From positions 1 through 19,773 of the forward strand of contig JAGZAC010000007.1 in the NCBI GenBank assembly GCA_018370615.1: 19,773 nucleotides of DNA. Direction: 5' to 3'. Positions 13,965 through 19,773 of the stretch are shown in pieces. The stretch is from Clostridiales bacterium (GTDB taxonomy: Bacteria > Bacillota > Clostridia > Oscillospirales > CAG-272). Position 1 is the stretch's first letter; each line of letters opens with the position of its first letter. A program made the position numbers and the translations under genes. The notes below the pieces were generated by a model. The model had not been told where the DNA came from and made no database searches. It saw nothing but the letters and a program-made list of their open reading frames with translations.

Positions 13965-14657
13965 TCATCCATTGCTGCTGCCGGTACTCAGGTACGGCGC
14001 CAGAGACTGTGCGGTATTGATTACCGGCATAGATTGAAGATATACCTTGCCGGGACCGGTAATTTTAGTATTGAATAAGCCTTCGCCGCCGAAAAAGATG
14101 TTTTTAGCGCCCTTCACCGTTTGAATATCTATCGTGCAGCTTTCGCTCATTGCTGCAAGATAGCCGGTGTCTACAATAATGCTCTCTCCCAGCCCCAGGT
14201 TGGACTCCTTGCAGTGACCGTCGATTTCAATAAATACAAGACCGTTTCCGCTGACTCTCTGCATAATAAAGCCTTCGCCGCCGAACAGGCCTTTTCCTAT
14301 TTTCCTTTGAAAGAATAAGGATAAATCAAGCCCCTTTTCCATTGCAAGGAACCCGCTTTTTTGAACGATAATAGCGTTTCCCTCAGTTACCTCATATGGA
14401 ATGATGGAGCCGGGAAAGCTGGATGCGAATGCAATCATCCCCGGGCCGCCCTGGGCAGTATATTCATTTATAAAGAGAGATTCGCCGGAAAACAGCCTGC
14501 CAAACGCCTTCTTGACGCCTCCGCCGGTATTGGTGTCCATTTGCATGTTTGGGCTCATCCAGCTCATGGCGCCGCTTTCGGTGCAAAGGGCCTGCCCTGC
14601 TTCGGGGTAGCAGATCACAACCGGCAGGTTGCCGCCTTCGATTTCATACCTGATCAT
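13965..14657 (-). CDS. AIM24/TIGR00266-family protein
   Basis: A 230-residue member of the AIM24 family, widespread soluble beta-rich proteins with no firmly known biochemical role. Seen: Gly-rich strands typical of the family, including GKGLFGGEGF (121-130), SGNGLVFIEIDG (136-147), IVDTGYLAAM (161-170) and FFGGEGLF (188-195), with a tail rich in Ser/Gly. No signal peptide or membrane span. ATG 14657 begins the family's usual MIRYEIEG opening and has AAGGAG ten bases upstream; the longer frame to 14747 crosses the promoter and is not used. Single gene with its own promoter and terminator. Confidence 0.8.
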   Translation of the reverse strand: MIRYEIEGGNLPVVICYPEAGQALCTESGAMSWMSPNMQMDTNTGGGVKKAFGRLFSGESLFINEYTAQGGPGMIAFASSFPGSIIPYEVTEGNAIIVQKSGFLAMEKGLDLSLFFQRKIGKGLFGGEGFIMQRVSGNGLVFIEIDGHCKESNLGLGESIIVDTGYLAAMSESCTIDIQTVKGAKNIFFGGEGLFNTKITGPGKVYLQSMPVINTAQSLAPYLSTGSSNG

Positions 14658-14711
14658 ATCCGTAGCACTCCTTAATTCATTTGTTATTTCGGACGCTGCA
14701 TCTTCAAATAT

Positions 14712-14740
14712 ATCATAACATAGGCTGCTTTGCTTTGCAA
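14712..14740 (-). promoter_or_regulatory. Promoter of the AIM24-family gene
   Basis: On the minus strand TTGCAA (14740-14735) and TATGAT (14717-14712) with a 17-base spacer, placing transcription start about 50 bases before the ATG at 14657. Confidence 0.6.
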
Positions 14741-14767
14741 GCATCAAAAGAAACGCAGTGTGCAGTA

Positions 14768-15193
14768 TTATGATAGATGCTGTCTCAAAAAGCTATCTGC
14801 TTCATGTAGGACTCTTTTAATGCCTTCAAATTGAAAGGATTCTATCGCTTTTTCATAGCACATCAGCTGAATGTCGGATATTTCTGATTCTTGTGCCGAT
14901 GGCTTTTGTCTGCTGAATTCTGCCAAAAAATAGATGACCTGCTTCAAAGCAGTCGGTTGTCCCGGCTGTGAAAAAGGATGTACATCGGCAGTTTTGAAAC
15001 CATCTATCAGCAGAACATCCAACCCTGTTTCTTCTTTGATTTCCCGCAGTGCAGTCTCCTTCTCGGATTCCCCGTGTTCCATATGCCCTTTAGGAAAGCC
15101 GTAATACCCCTCGGTAGACCTTATGATTACATATTGAATCATACCGTTTTCGCGGGTGAATACGACTGCACCGCATGATTTTTCAGTTTTCAT
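14768..15193 (-). CDS. Nudix hydrolase, Ap4A-hydrolase-like
   Basis: A 141-residue hydrolase of nucleoside diphosphates linked to another group. The full Nudix box G-x5-E-x7-REIKEETGL lies at 36-58, with Glu54 and Glu55 as metal ligands. The opening SCGAVVF and the run FPKGHMEHGES resemble bis(5'-nucleosyl)-tetraphosphatases, so Ap4A or a similar dinucleotide is a fair guess; the substrate is not determined. The start at 15193 is preferred over the upstream frame because AAGGAT precedes it and the longer frame would run into the tRNA terminator. It lies just outside the integrated element's left edge, on the chromosome side. Confidence 0.85.
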   Translation of the reverse strand: MKTEKSCGAVVFTRENGMIQYVIIRSTEGYYGFPKGHMEHGESEKETALREIKEETGLDVLLIDGFKTADVHPFSQPGQPTALKQVIYFLAEFSRQKPSAQESEISDIQLMCYEKAIESFQFEGIKRVLHEADSFLRQHLS

Positions 15194-15260
15194 TTTTGAT
15201 ATCCTTCTTTGCAGTAGCGGATGAAAATGCAGGACCAGGGATTCACTTGTCTCTTCCTGC

Positions 15261-15295
15261 AAAAAAAACACCTCAGACAACAGCCCGAGGTGTTT
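15261..15295 (-). terminator. Terminator of the interrupted tRNA gene
   Basis: On the minus strand AACACCTC pairs with GAGGTGTT around a partly paired loop and is followed by eight T residues. It lies directly after the tRNA 3' end at 15297 and is presumably the native tRNA terminator. Confidence 0.8.
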
Positions 15296-15296
15296 C

Positions 15297-15324
15297 TGGC
15301 AGCGGAATAGGGATTCGAACCCCA
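15297..15324 (-). other. tRNA 3' fragment, candidate left attachment site (attL)
   Basis: Read leftward, TGGGG-TTCGAAT-CCCTA forms a five-pair T-arm (one G-T pair) with a standard seven-base loop, followed by TTCCGCT, G and CCA: an acceptor strand, discriminator and encoded CCA. The expected 5' half (starting AGCGGAA, D-arm, anticodon) is absent upstream, where AT-rich sequence with a repeated GAGTCA motif and then an integrase gene occur. This is the classic trace of a tyrosine integrase that inserted in a tRNA 3' end. The whole tRNA should lie at the other end of the element. Amino-acid identity cannot be told. Confidence 0.75.
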
Positions 15325-15411
15325 ACAAACAGAGTCAGAGTCAGAATGATAAAACCTAAAAACACCAGTAAATAAAGGGATTTTTTTATTATTTTTAATT
15401 TAGTCCCCGGT

Positions 15412-16530
15412 TTAGTCCCCGGATTCAGTTTTTGCTTTGCGGTAGAAGTCGTTTATAGACTTTTGTGCATTTTCCGTTTGGTCATCTGTTTGATGTGTAT
15501 ATATGGACGCGGTGATCTTTATATCTTCGTGTCCCATCAAATATTTCGCAACATTCAGGGGAACGCCTGCCCGCTGCAGGTTCGTGCAATATGTGTGTCT
15601 GATGCAATAGGCTGTTATATCCTGTACTTTTGGATTTACGATTTTGTTTCTGTACAGGGTGCATCCCATTGCTATATTCATTTCGCGTACAATGCTTTTG
15701 AACCATCTAACCAATGTGTCATCGTTTACTGGGACTCCTGTACTTGGGATCTTTAGGACGCGTCCGGTTCCTTTTTTCTTTTCCAGCGTCTGTAAAAAGA
15801 CATCCGGAATAGGAACATCTCTTACTCCTGCGACGGTTTTGGGGCCCTTTATTTTATCCCGCTGGCCGCTTTCGGTTGCCTTTGTAATATGAACGATTTT
15901 ATGCTTCAGATCGATATCTTCCCACAAAAGTGCGGAACACTCTCCGGGGCGCAGGCCGCAGTAATACATAAGCAATCCAAATAATCCGGCGTAGTGCGTT
16001 TCGCACACCTTTAGAAATGCTTCTTCCTCGGGAGGGGTCAAGCAACGTCTTGCTTTGCGTACGGTATGGCTGGGAATTTTTAGTCCTTCTGCAGGATCAA
16101 ATCCAATGATTCTATTTCTCTTTGCCTGAGAAAACATACCGGTTATCGCGTTTTTGATTTTCTCCATGTAAGATTGGCTCTTACAATTTTCATTCAAAAT
16201 CTTTTGCAGAGATGCATGTTGCACTTCATTTACTTTATAATTACCTATTTCGGGCAAAATATATGTGTTTATAATGGTCTTATAATTTCTGTAGGATTTT
16301 TCTACAACCATGGGCTTTTTGTATGTCTCCAGCCATATTTCGGCCCATTCTGTCACTGTCAAATTTGGGTTGTTTAATGTGAGTCCCTCGCGTATGCGCT
16401 GCTTGGTATTTTCTACTTTTTCATTTAGCTTTGCTCTCGAAAGAGCAGTGAGGTCATATTCCTTCCCGTTTTCATACCAATGGCATCGATAATATTTTTT
16501 TCCGTTTTTGTATTTGATTGAGTATTTCAT
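15412..16530 (-). CDS. int: Tyrosine recombinase (phage-type integrase)
   Basis: Catalyses site-specific integration and excision of the element. The 372-residue protein has a small N-terminal arm-binding domain (1-50), a SAM-like core-binding domain (about 57-150) and a catalytic domain. Catalytic residues: Arg194 (CGLRPGE), Lys231, Arg311 (in AYCIRHTYCT), His334 (LMGHEDI) and Tyr344 (SIYTH). The usual box II His of HxxR is Tyr308, a variation seen in some Firmicute integrases. No clear Shine-Dalgarno precedes ATG 16530 and no promoter is evident; hicB ends 32 bases upstream on the same strand, so int could be read through from the hicA promoter. It lies next to the tRNA 3' fragment, as expected for a tRNA-targeting integrase. 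Confidence 0.93.
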   Translation of the reverse strand: MKYSIKYKNGKKYYRCHWYENGKEYDLTALSRAKLNEKVENTKQRIREGLTLNNPNLTVTEWAEIWLETYKKPMVVEKSYRNYKTIINTYILPEIGNYKVNEVQHASLQKILNENCKSQSYMEKIKNAITGMFSQAKRNRIIGFDPAEGLKIPSHTVRKARRCLTPPEEEAFLKVCETHYAGLFGLLMYYCGLRPGECSALLWEDIDLKHKIVHITKATESGQRDKIKGPKTVAGVRDVPIPDVFLQTLEKKKGTGRVLKIPSTGVPVNDDTLVRWFKSIVREMNIAMGCTLYRNKIVNPKVQDITAYCIRHTYCTNLQRAGVPLNVAKYLMGHEDIKITASIYTHQTDDQTENAQKSINDFYRKAKTESGD

Positions 16531-16562
16531 TTTTGTTTCGGTGTAAGTGGGGCAAATGCCCT

Positions 16563-16988
16563 TTATCTAAGGTGCAACTGGGATTTGAGGGCATCCTGCA
16601 ATACCTGTGAAAAGTTGATTTTCTGCTCCAGTGCTGCTTCATTGAGCCACGATGGAATGGTAAGTGTCTTCTTGACGGACTTTTCAAAGTGCTTTTTTGC
16701 ATACTCTTCTACATCTACTGTAATAAGGTTAACAAAATTCTCTGTGGATGTATTTAACCCTAACTCTTTTGCAATACCAATCGGGTCAATTTTGGACATT
16801 TCAGAAGGAGCAGGAACAGCATCTCCGTCTTTTTGACAGGTATATAAATAGCCAGCAAGACAATCTACTGCCATGCTCATAGCTTCGTTCAAGGTTTCAC
16901 CGCACGTTGACAGCCAGTTCAAATCAGGAAAGACGACGGAATAGCCATTTTTGTCATGATAAAAACAGGCTGGATACATGGACAACAT
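16563..16988 (-). CDS. hicB: HicB-type antitoxin
   Basis: Neutralises HicA and represses the operon. The 141 residues begin with the degenerate RNase H-like HicB fold: YPACFYHDKNGYSVVFPDL (5-23), then STCGETLNEAMSMAVDCLAGYL. A C-terminal ribbon-helix-helix follows (about 104-137, VKKTLTIPSWLNEAA...FSQVLQDAL) that would bind the operator. AGGAGG lies eight bases before ATG 16988. It follows hicA by 31 bases in the usual toxin-first order. The long (RHH-bearing) form of HicB is typical for clostridial phage and plasmid copies. Confidence 0.92.
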   Translation of the reverse strand: MLSMYPACFYHDKNGYSVVFPDLNWLSTCGETLNEAMSMAVDCLAGYLYTCQKDGDAVPAPSEMSKIDPIGIAKELGLNTSTENFVNLITVDVEEYAKKHFEKSVKKTLTIPSWLNEAALEQKINFSQVLQDALKSQLHLR

Positions 16989-17019
16989 AACAAATACCTC
17001 CTATTGAATGGACTGGGGG

Positions 17020-17208
17020 TTATTTTAGCCCCGCTTGCTTTTTTATGGAATTCTCTGTGCCTTTGGGAAGGTCTTTACTATGAAAGGGAATTGTTACCTT
17101 CCCGGGCTTAGTTGGATGTGTATACTGTCTGTGTGACCCAACTTGCGTTTTGAATACCCATCCATCTGCAAGGATAAGTTTTTCCATGTCCTTTGGTGTT
17201 ATTGGCAT
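17020..17208 (-). CDS. hicA: HicA-type mRNA interferase toxin
   Basis: A 62-residue double-stranded-RNA-binding-fold ribonuclease that blocks translation by cleaving mRNA unless held by HicB. Seen: the N-terminal helix and MEKLILADGWVFK strand, the catalytic His26 in GSHRQYTHP, and the VTIPFH strand followed by LPKGTENSIKKQAGL. Length and order are complete, so the toxin is probably active. AAGGAGG lies eight bases before ATG 17208. Transcription starts from a perfect consensus promoter that holds palindromes likely bound by HicB. Confidence 0.92.
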   Translation of the reverse strand: MPITPKDMEKLILADGWVFKTQVGSHRQYTHPTKPGKVTIPFHSKDLPKGTENSIKKQAGLK

Positions 17209-17231
17209 TAGTATTTCCTCCTTGCACTATT

Positions 17232-17260
17232 ATTATAGCGTATGATACGTATTTTGTCAA
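17232..17260 (-). promoter_or_regulatory. Perfect consensus promoter of hicAB
   Basis: On the minus strand TTGACA (17260-17255), 17 bases, TATAAT (17237-17232): a full match to the sigma-A consensus at ideal spacing. Such strength implies tight repression under normal conditions. Confidence 0.85.
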
Positions 17261-17267
17261 CACGTAT
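17239..17267. promoter_or_regulatory. Operator candidate within the hicAB promoter
   Basis: CGTAT-G-ATACG (17239-17249), a perfect palindrome, overlaps ATACGTAT (17245-17252), and a third CGTAT is at 17263-17267, spanning the spacer and -35 box. The repeated CGTAT half-sites look suited to cooperative binding by the HicB ribbon-helix-helix. Confidence 0.55.
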
Positions 17268-17311
17268 TCATTTTTAATTTTGTATCAGCTTCCGAGGAAA
17301 ACTCGAAAGTT

Positions 17312-17343
17312 CAACCATTTTGCCGACATCGGCAAGATGGTTG
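17312..17343. repeat. 32-bp nearly perfect inverted repeat between hicA and the ImmA gene
   Basis: Arms CAACCAT-T-TTGCCGA and TCGGCAA-G-ATGGTTG surround a CA centre; only one pair (T/G) fails in the DNA palindrome and it would still wobble-pair in RNA. There is no T-run, so it is a poor terminator. It may be a dimer-binding operator or a recombination/replication site of the element. Confidence 0.6.
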
Positions 17344-17470
17344 TCGGGATTAAAACTCCAAGCTATGGATTTTTTATTCTTTCTTTTTTGCTCCTGAAAG
17401 TTTTACACACAATGCACCGGTAGATTTCCAAAAATTACTTGCAGACAAACATTGTTATACCCTTTACAAT

Positions 17471-18106
17471 ATGTATATGGGTACTTCGACAATATTCTAC
17501 AAAAAGTATAGAGATGTGCGGGATGCATCATGGAAGGCGCTTATCCAATGTAAGGTGAACGCCTTACCGGTAAAGGTAACGGATATATGCCGGCGAATGA
17601 AAATCCAGGTGATTCCATATACAAATGAAATACTGCAGATTTATGATGTAAACTGGAACGAAACGGACGGGTTTTGTGTGCTGGTGCACAACCGTCCGGT
17701 TGTTTTTTATAACCCGGACAAATCCAAAGGACGACAGCGCTTTACCATTGCACATGAGCTTGGGCACATTATTCGTGGTCATCTGGACACCAGATCGATG
17801 ATCAACAGGGAGCCGGATCCGCAGCATGACAGTCCGGAAGAACATGAAGCGAATATATTTGCTTCTCGCCTGCTTGCCCCGGCATGTGTGCTATGGGGAT
17901 GCAATGTTACATCCGCCCAGCAGATCGCCTCCATATGCGACATTAGTATCACATCAGCAAAATTCAGAATGAAACGAATGGAGGAGTTATATGAAAGGGA
18001 ACGCCGATTCTATGCGAAATACGGGAAAAGCTGCTTTCTGCAATCTCCCATGGAAAGGAAAGTGTATAAACAATTTATAAAGTACATAGAAGAACACAAA
18101 TTATAG
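17471..18106 (+). CDS. ImmA/IrrE-family metalloprotease
   Basis: A zinc protease of the family that cuts phage/ICE repressors to trigger induction. The 211 residues include the HEXXH motif at 95-99 (IAHELGHII) and a downstream acidic ligand region EEHEANIFASRLLAP (123-137, Glu126 as candidate third ligand). The C-terminus is a basic helix region. No signal peptide. Start: ATG 17471; ATG 17477 is close behind and no clear ribosome site distinguishes them, so the start is uncertain by two codons. The gene is convergent with the triple-HTH regulator and overlaps its stop by six bases. In ICEBs1 immR and immA are co-directional; here the layout is tail-to-tail. The neighbour is the likely target. 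Confidence 0.88.
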   Translation: MYMGTSTIFYKKYRDVRDASWKALIQCKVNALPVKVTDICRRMKIQVIPYTNEILQIYDVNWNETDGFCVLVHNRPVVFYNPDKSKGRQRFTIAHELGHIIRGHLDTRSMINREPDPQHDSPEEHEANIFASRLLAPACVLWGCNVTSAQQIASICDISITSAKFRMKRMEELYERERRFYAKYGKSCFLQSPMERKVYKQFIKYIEEHKL

Positions 18107-18883
18107 ATCATCATCCGCTTGGGGCATTTGCTCAATCATTTTTTCAATCAGTTCCATTTGCTCGCTTGTGAGTTTTCTCTTCTTCACACCGCCATCCCGC
18201 ATGGCTAATAGAACCGTATTGTCTTCCAGCCTGTCATTTTCGGCAGGCTTTTCTTTTTGGGCAGTTTCTCCTGTGAGGTATTTGATTGAAACCCCAAAAT
18301 AATCGGCAATTCTCATGAGTGTTGCTTTTCTGGGAACAGAAGAATCAGTCCATTGTGTGAATGCAGCGGGAGAAATACCAACCTGCTTGCACACAAACGA
18401 AGGAGATTCTTGTTTTTCGTTACATAGTTGTATAAATTTTTCCTTAAACTTTGCAGGCCTTTCTTTCGGGTCTCGTCCAAGTAGATAGTCGACAGTTACG
18501 CCGTAAAAATCGGCAATTCTACTTAACATCTCATAGTCTGGCTCACGCTTCCCGGTTTCCCAATTTCCTACAGTTCCATTTGCGATATTAAATGTTTCCG
18601 CAAATTCTGTCTGCGTTATGCCTTTATTTAATCTCAATTCTTTTAATTTTTGTGAAAGCAAGGCATCACTTTGTATATCATTTGAATAAACTTCTATAAA
18701 TGAAGCAGGAGGTACATTGAAAATTGTAGAGAGCTTTTTTATGATATCTCTTTTAAGGTTTTGCACCCTTCCACATTCCCATTTTTGAACAGCTGCTCGT
18801 TGTACACCTAATTGTTTTCCTAATTCTTCTTGTGAAAGCCCGGCATCAACTCTTAATTTTTTAATATATTCACCAACATTCAT
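18101..18883 (-). CDS. Transcriptional regulator with three tandem XRE helix-turn-helix domains
   Basis: Probable lysogeny repressor of the element (260 residues). Three separate XRE/Cro-C1 domains can be seen: 6-63 (GLSQEELGKQLGVQRAAVQKWE), 77-136 (GITQTEFAETFNIANGTVGNWE) and 146-205 (SPSFVCKQVGISPAAFTQWT). Each of the last two ends in the ...IADYFGVS..YL(L/T)G motif; 206-260 is charged and lacks a peptidase fold. Most phage repressors have one such domain, so three in a row is unusual. ATG 18883 follows AAGGA at a rather long distance (11 bases). Its promoter faces the Cro-like gene, with shared TTGTATC half-sites. It converges with the ImmA gene. Confidence 0.88.
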   Translation of the reverse strand: MNVGEYIKKLRVDAGLSQEELGKQLGVQRAAVQKWECGRVQNLKRDIIKKLSTIFNVPPASFIEVYSNDIQSDALLSQKLKELRLNKGITQTEFAETFNIANGTVGNWETGKREPDYEMLSRIADFYGVTVDYLLGRDPKERPAKFKEKFIQLCNEKQESPSFVCKQVGISPAAFTQWTDSSVPRKATLMRIADYFGVSIKYLTGETAQKEKPAENDRLEDNTVLLAMRDGGVKKRKLTSEQMELIEKMIEQMPQADDDL

Positions 18884-18910
18884 ATATAGTTTTTCCTTTT
18901 CTTTTTTTGG

Positions 18911-18939
18911 ATTGTATCATATTTTTAGCATTTAGTCAA
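18911..18939 (-). promoter_or_regulatory. Leftward promoter of the triple-HTH repressor
   Basis: On the minus strand TTGACT (18939-18934), 17 bases, TACAAT (18916-18911). A TTGTATC half-operator (18912-18918, read as GATACAA on this strand) overlaps the -10 box, suggesting autoregulation. Confidence 0.65.
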
Positions 18940-18978
18940 TGTTTTATAAAAAAATGCGAAAATAAAGATACAAAGTGC

Positions 18979-19007
18979 TTGACAAATGAAAAACAATTTG
19001 CTATTAT
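18979..19007 (+). promoter_or_regulatory. Rightward promoter of the Cro-like gene
   Basis: TTGACA (18979-18984), 17 bases, TATTAT (19002-19007). The full operator at 19011-19029 covers the transcription start, and a GATACAA half-site (18967-18973) lies just upstream of the -35 box. Confidence 0.75.
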
Positions 19008-19010
19008 ATA

Positions 19011-19029
19011 TGTATCTTAAAAAGATACA
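19011..19029. promoter_or_regulatory. Operator O1, TGTATC-N7-GATACA
   Basis: TGTATCTT-AAA-AAGATACA is a perfect 19-bp palindrome over the start site of the rightward promoter. Half-sites of the same sequence lie at 18912-18918 and 18967-18973. Confidence 0.75.
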
Positions 19030-19048
19030 ATGAAAGGAGAAAAATATT

Positions 19049-19285
19049 TTGGATACGAACAAATTACTTGGTGTAATAAAAACTTTTGGCGACCGTCAAG
19101 AAGATTTAGCATTTGCAATAGGATTATCAAGGTCACGCTTGTCTGCTAAATTGCACGGAAGGGGAGGCGCATATTTTTCGCAGCCTGAAATAGTAGCTAT
19201 TAAAAAGAGATATTCATTAAGTTCAGAAGAAATAAATGATATTTTTTTTGCAGATGTTGTATCTAAAAAAGATACAATACATTAA
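19049..19285 (+). CDS. Small Cro-like phage regulator
   Basis: A 78-residue helix-turn-helix protein of the small Cro/DUF739-like type. Residues 14-40 contain GDRQEDLAFAIGLSRSRLSAKL, an HTH with a Gly-turn, then YFSQPEIVAIKKRYSLSSEEI, a helix pattern of XRE domains, and the tail IFFADVV. The start is TTG at 19049: AAAGGAG lies nine bases before it, and the nearest ATG (19030) is out of frame. The gene is divergent from the repressor and transcribed from a strong operator-controlled promoter, the standard place for cro. The last codons contain a second copy of the operator. Confidence 0.8.
   Translation: MDTNKLLGVIKTFGDRQEDLAFAIGLSRSRLSAKLHGRGGAYFSQPEIVAIKKRYSLSSEEINDIFFADVVSKKDTIH
19258..19276. 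promoter_or_regulatory. Operator O2 inside the 3' end of the Cro-like gene
   Basis: TGTATC-TAAAAAA-GATACA has the same half-sites and N7 spacing as O1. It encodes the last residues of the Cro-like protein. It lies about 91 bases before the next gene's ATG and 247 bases from O1 (centre to centre). Confidence 0.65.
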
Positions 19286-19366
19286 AATTTGAATTAAATA
19301 CTGTGGGATTGGGTTAAAAAAGAGAAAGGCAATGAATGCAAGTAGACAAGAAAGGAGGGAAGGAAC

Positions 19367-19639
19367 ATGCCGAGAATTGCTTATGGGAAAGCGGCAGTAC
19401 AAGGACTGACGATACAGGAGACCAAAAAGCTTGTAGAAGATTACGCAAGCGAAATGAAGGAACTGTACGGATACAATATGAGCGTAAATGACTTAGCGGA
19501 GTATATGGGCTGCCACAGAGAAACGGCAGAAAAAGAACTGCGTGCGGCAAAGGTCCCGTTCACATGTGTAGGCAAGTTGAAAAAATATCGTACTGCACAT
19601 ATTGCCCGGATGCTTGTAGAGCGCATAGGAAACGTGTAA
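19367..19639 (+). CDS. Small helix-turn-helix protein, excisionase-like
   Basis: A 90-residue protein of mobile elements. Residues 38-62 (MSVNDLAEYMGCHRETAEKELRAA) form a helix-turn-helix, followed by a basic GKLKKYRTAHIARML stretch like the wing of excisionases/HTH_17 proteins. It may bend DNA for excision or repress early genes. AAGGAGG lies about eight bases before the ATG at 19367. Rightward in the early operon of the element, after the Cro-like gene; the 81-base gap between them shows no separate terminator. Confidence 0.7.
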   Translation: MPRIAYGKAAVQGLTIQETKKLVEDYASEMKELYGYNMSVNDLAEYMGCHRETAEKELRAAKVPFTCVGKLKKYRTAHIARMLVERIGNV

Positions 19640-19661
19640 GCCACATATGGAGGGAGAAGCC

Positions 19662-19773
19662 ATGAAGAAGAAAGTGAAAGGTATTGGGATTTTGCTGTTA
19701 CAGAGCGCATCGATATGGATGCTTGGATGGGGGTGCTGCCTGGGAATCAGCAGGCTGATGGTTTTGCTAAATT
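19662..19773 (+). CDS. Small hydrophobic protein, truncated by the window end
   Basis: ATG 19662 with GGAGGGAG six bases upstream opens a reading frame that is still open at the edge. The first 37 residues begin KKKVKGIGILLL and continue with WMLGWGCCLGISRLMVLL: a basic start and a membrane-like hydrophobic stretch. It follows the HTH gene after 22 bases. Family not recognised. Confidence 0.55.
   Translation, partial: MKKKVKGIGILLLQSASIWMLGWGCCLGISRLMVLLN

Larger units (their letters stand above)
15297..19773. mobile_element. Left part of an integrative element, probably a prophage
   Basis: From the tRNA 3' remnant to the window's right end the genes are of mobile-element type: tyrosine integrase, hicAB, ImmA/IrrE protease, triple-HTH repressor, Cro-like gene, short HTH protein. 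No structural or conjugation genes are in view, so a prophage is favoured by the int / ImmA / repressor / cro order, but an ICE is possible. The right boundary is outside the window. Confidence 0.75.

Noticed and set aside
15297..15375. Complete tRNA gene
   Set aside because: Only the T-arm and acceptor 3' strand are present; no 5' acceptor strand, D-arm or anticodon arm pairs with them.
17290..17470. A missed gene between hicA and the ImmA gene
   Set aside because: No frame with a ribosome site and protein-like composition; only the 32-bp inverted repeat stands out.

Overview
The window looks like chromosome from an anaerobic, gut-dwelling Firmicute of the Clostridia (Oscillospiraceae/Ruminococcaceae-like). 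This is inferred from an oxygen-sensitive class III ribonucleotide reductase, a cohesin/dockerin secreted protein, a choloylglycine (bile salt) hydrolase with an intact catalytic N-terminal Cys, a GH127-type arabinofuranosidase, strong AGGAGG ribosome sites and TTGACA/TATAAT promoters. No species can be named from the sequence alone.

Layout. 1-2450: leftward nrdD, carrying a C-terminal glutaredoxin-like domain, followed by the first codons of a thioredoxin reductase. The nrdD promoter has an NrdR-box-like palindrome between -35 and -10. 2705-3760: an exported protein with a cohesin-like and a dockerin domain. 3953-5872: a rightward pair, aspartate-semialdehyde dehydrogenase and an alpha/beta hydrolase. 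6190-11669: leftward metabolic genes (patatin lipase, GH127-like glycosidase with a PHP phosphoesterase, bile salt hydrolase) separated by three spacers of 300-580 bp. Those spacers are packed with GC-rich palindromic repeats of related families, including near-complete elements of about 110 bp made of two inverted halves. 11784-13823: a D12-class adenine methyltransferase with an N-terminal helix-turn-helix, followed by a DUF5655/PD-(D/E)XK-like protein; together a candidate restriction-modification pair. 13965-15193: an AIM24-family protein and a Nudix hydrolase.

From about 15297 to the right end the window enters an integrative element, probably a prophage. Its left edge is a tRNA 3' fragment with its terminator (candidate att site). 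Then come a tyrosine integrase, a hicA-hicB toxin-antitoxin pair, an ImmA/IrrE metalloprotease, a regulator with three tandem XRE helix-turn-helix domains, and a divergent small Cro-like gene started by TTG. Repeated TGTATC-N7-GATACA operators, a short HTH protein and a truncated membrane peptide complete it. The right end of the element lies outside the window.

How the parts work together. nrdD plus the reductase gene suggest a thiol-driven deoxyribonucleotide supply under NrdR control. The methyltransferase promoter carries an inverted repeat its own HTH could bind. The element has a recognisable genetic switch: divergent consensus promoters with shared operators between the triple-HTH repressor and the Cro-like gene, with ImmA as likely antirepressor protease. 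The least explained features are the interspersed palindromic repeats, the triple-HTH switch with an operator inside the 3' end of the cro-like gene, and the methyltransferase/DUF5655 pair.
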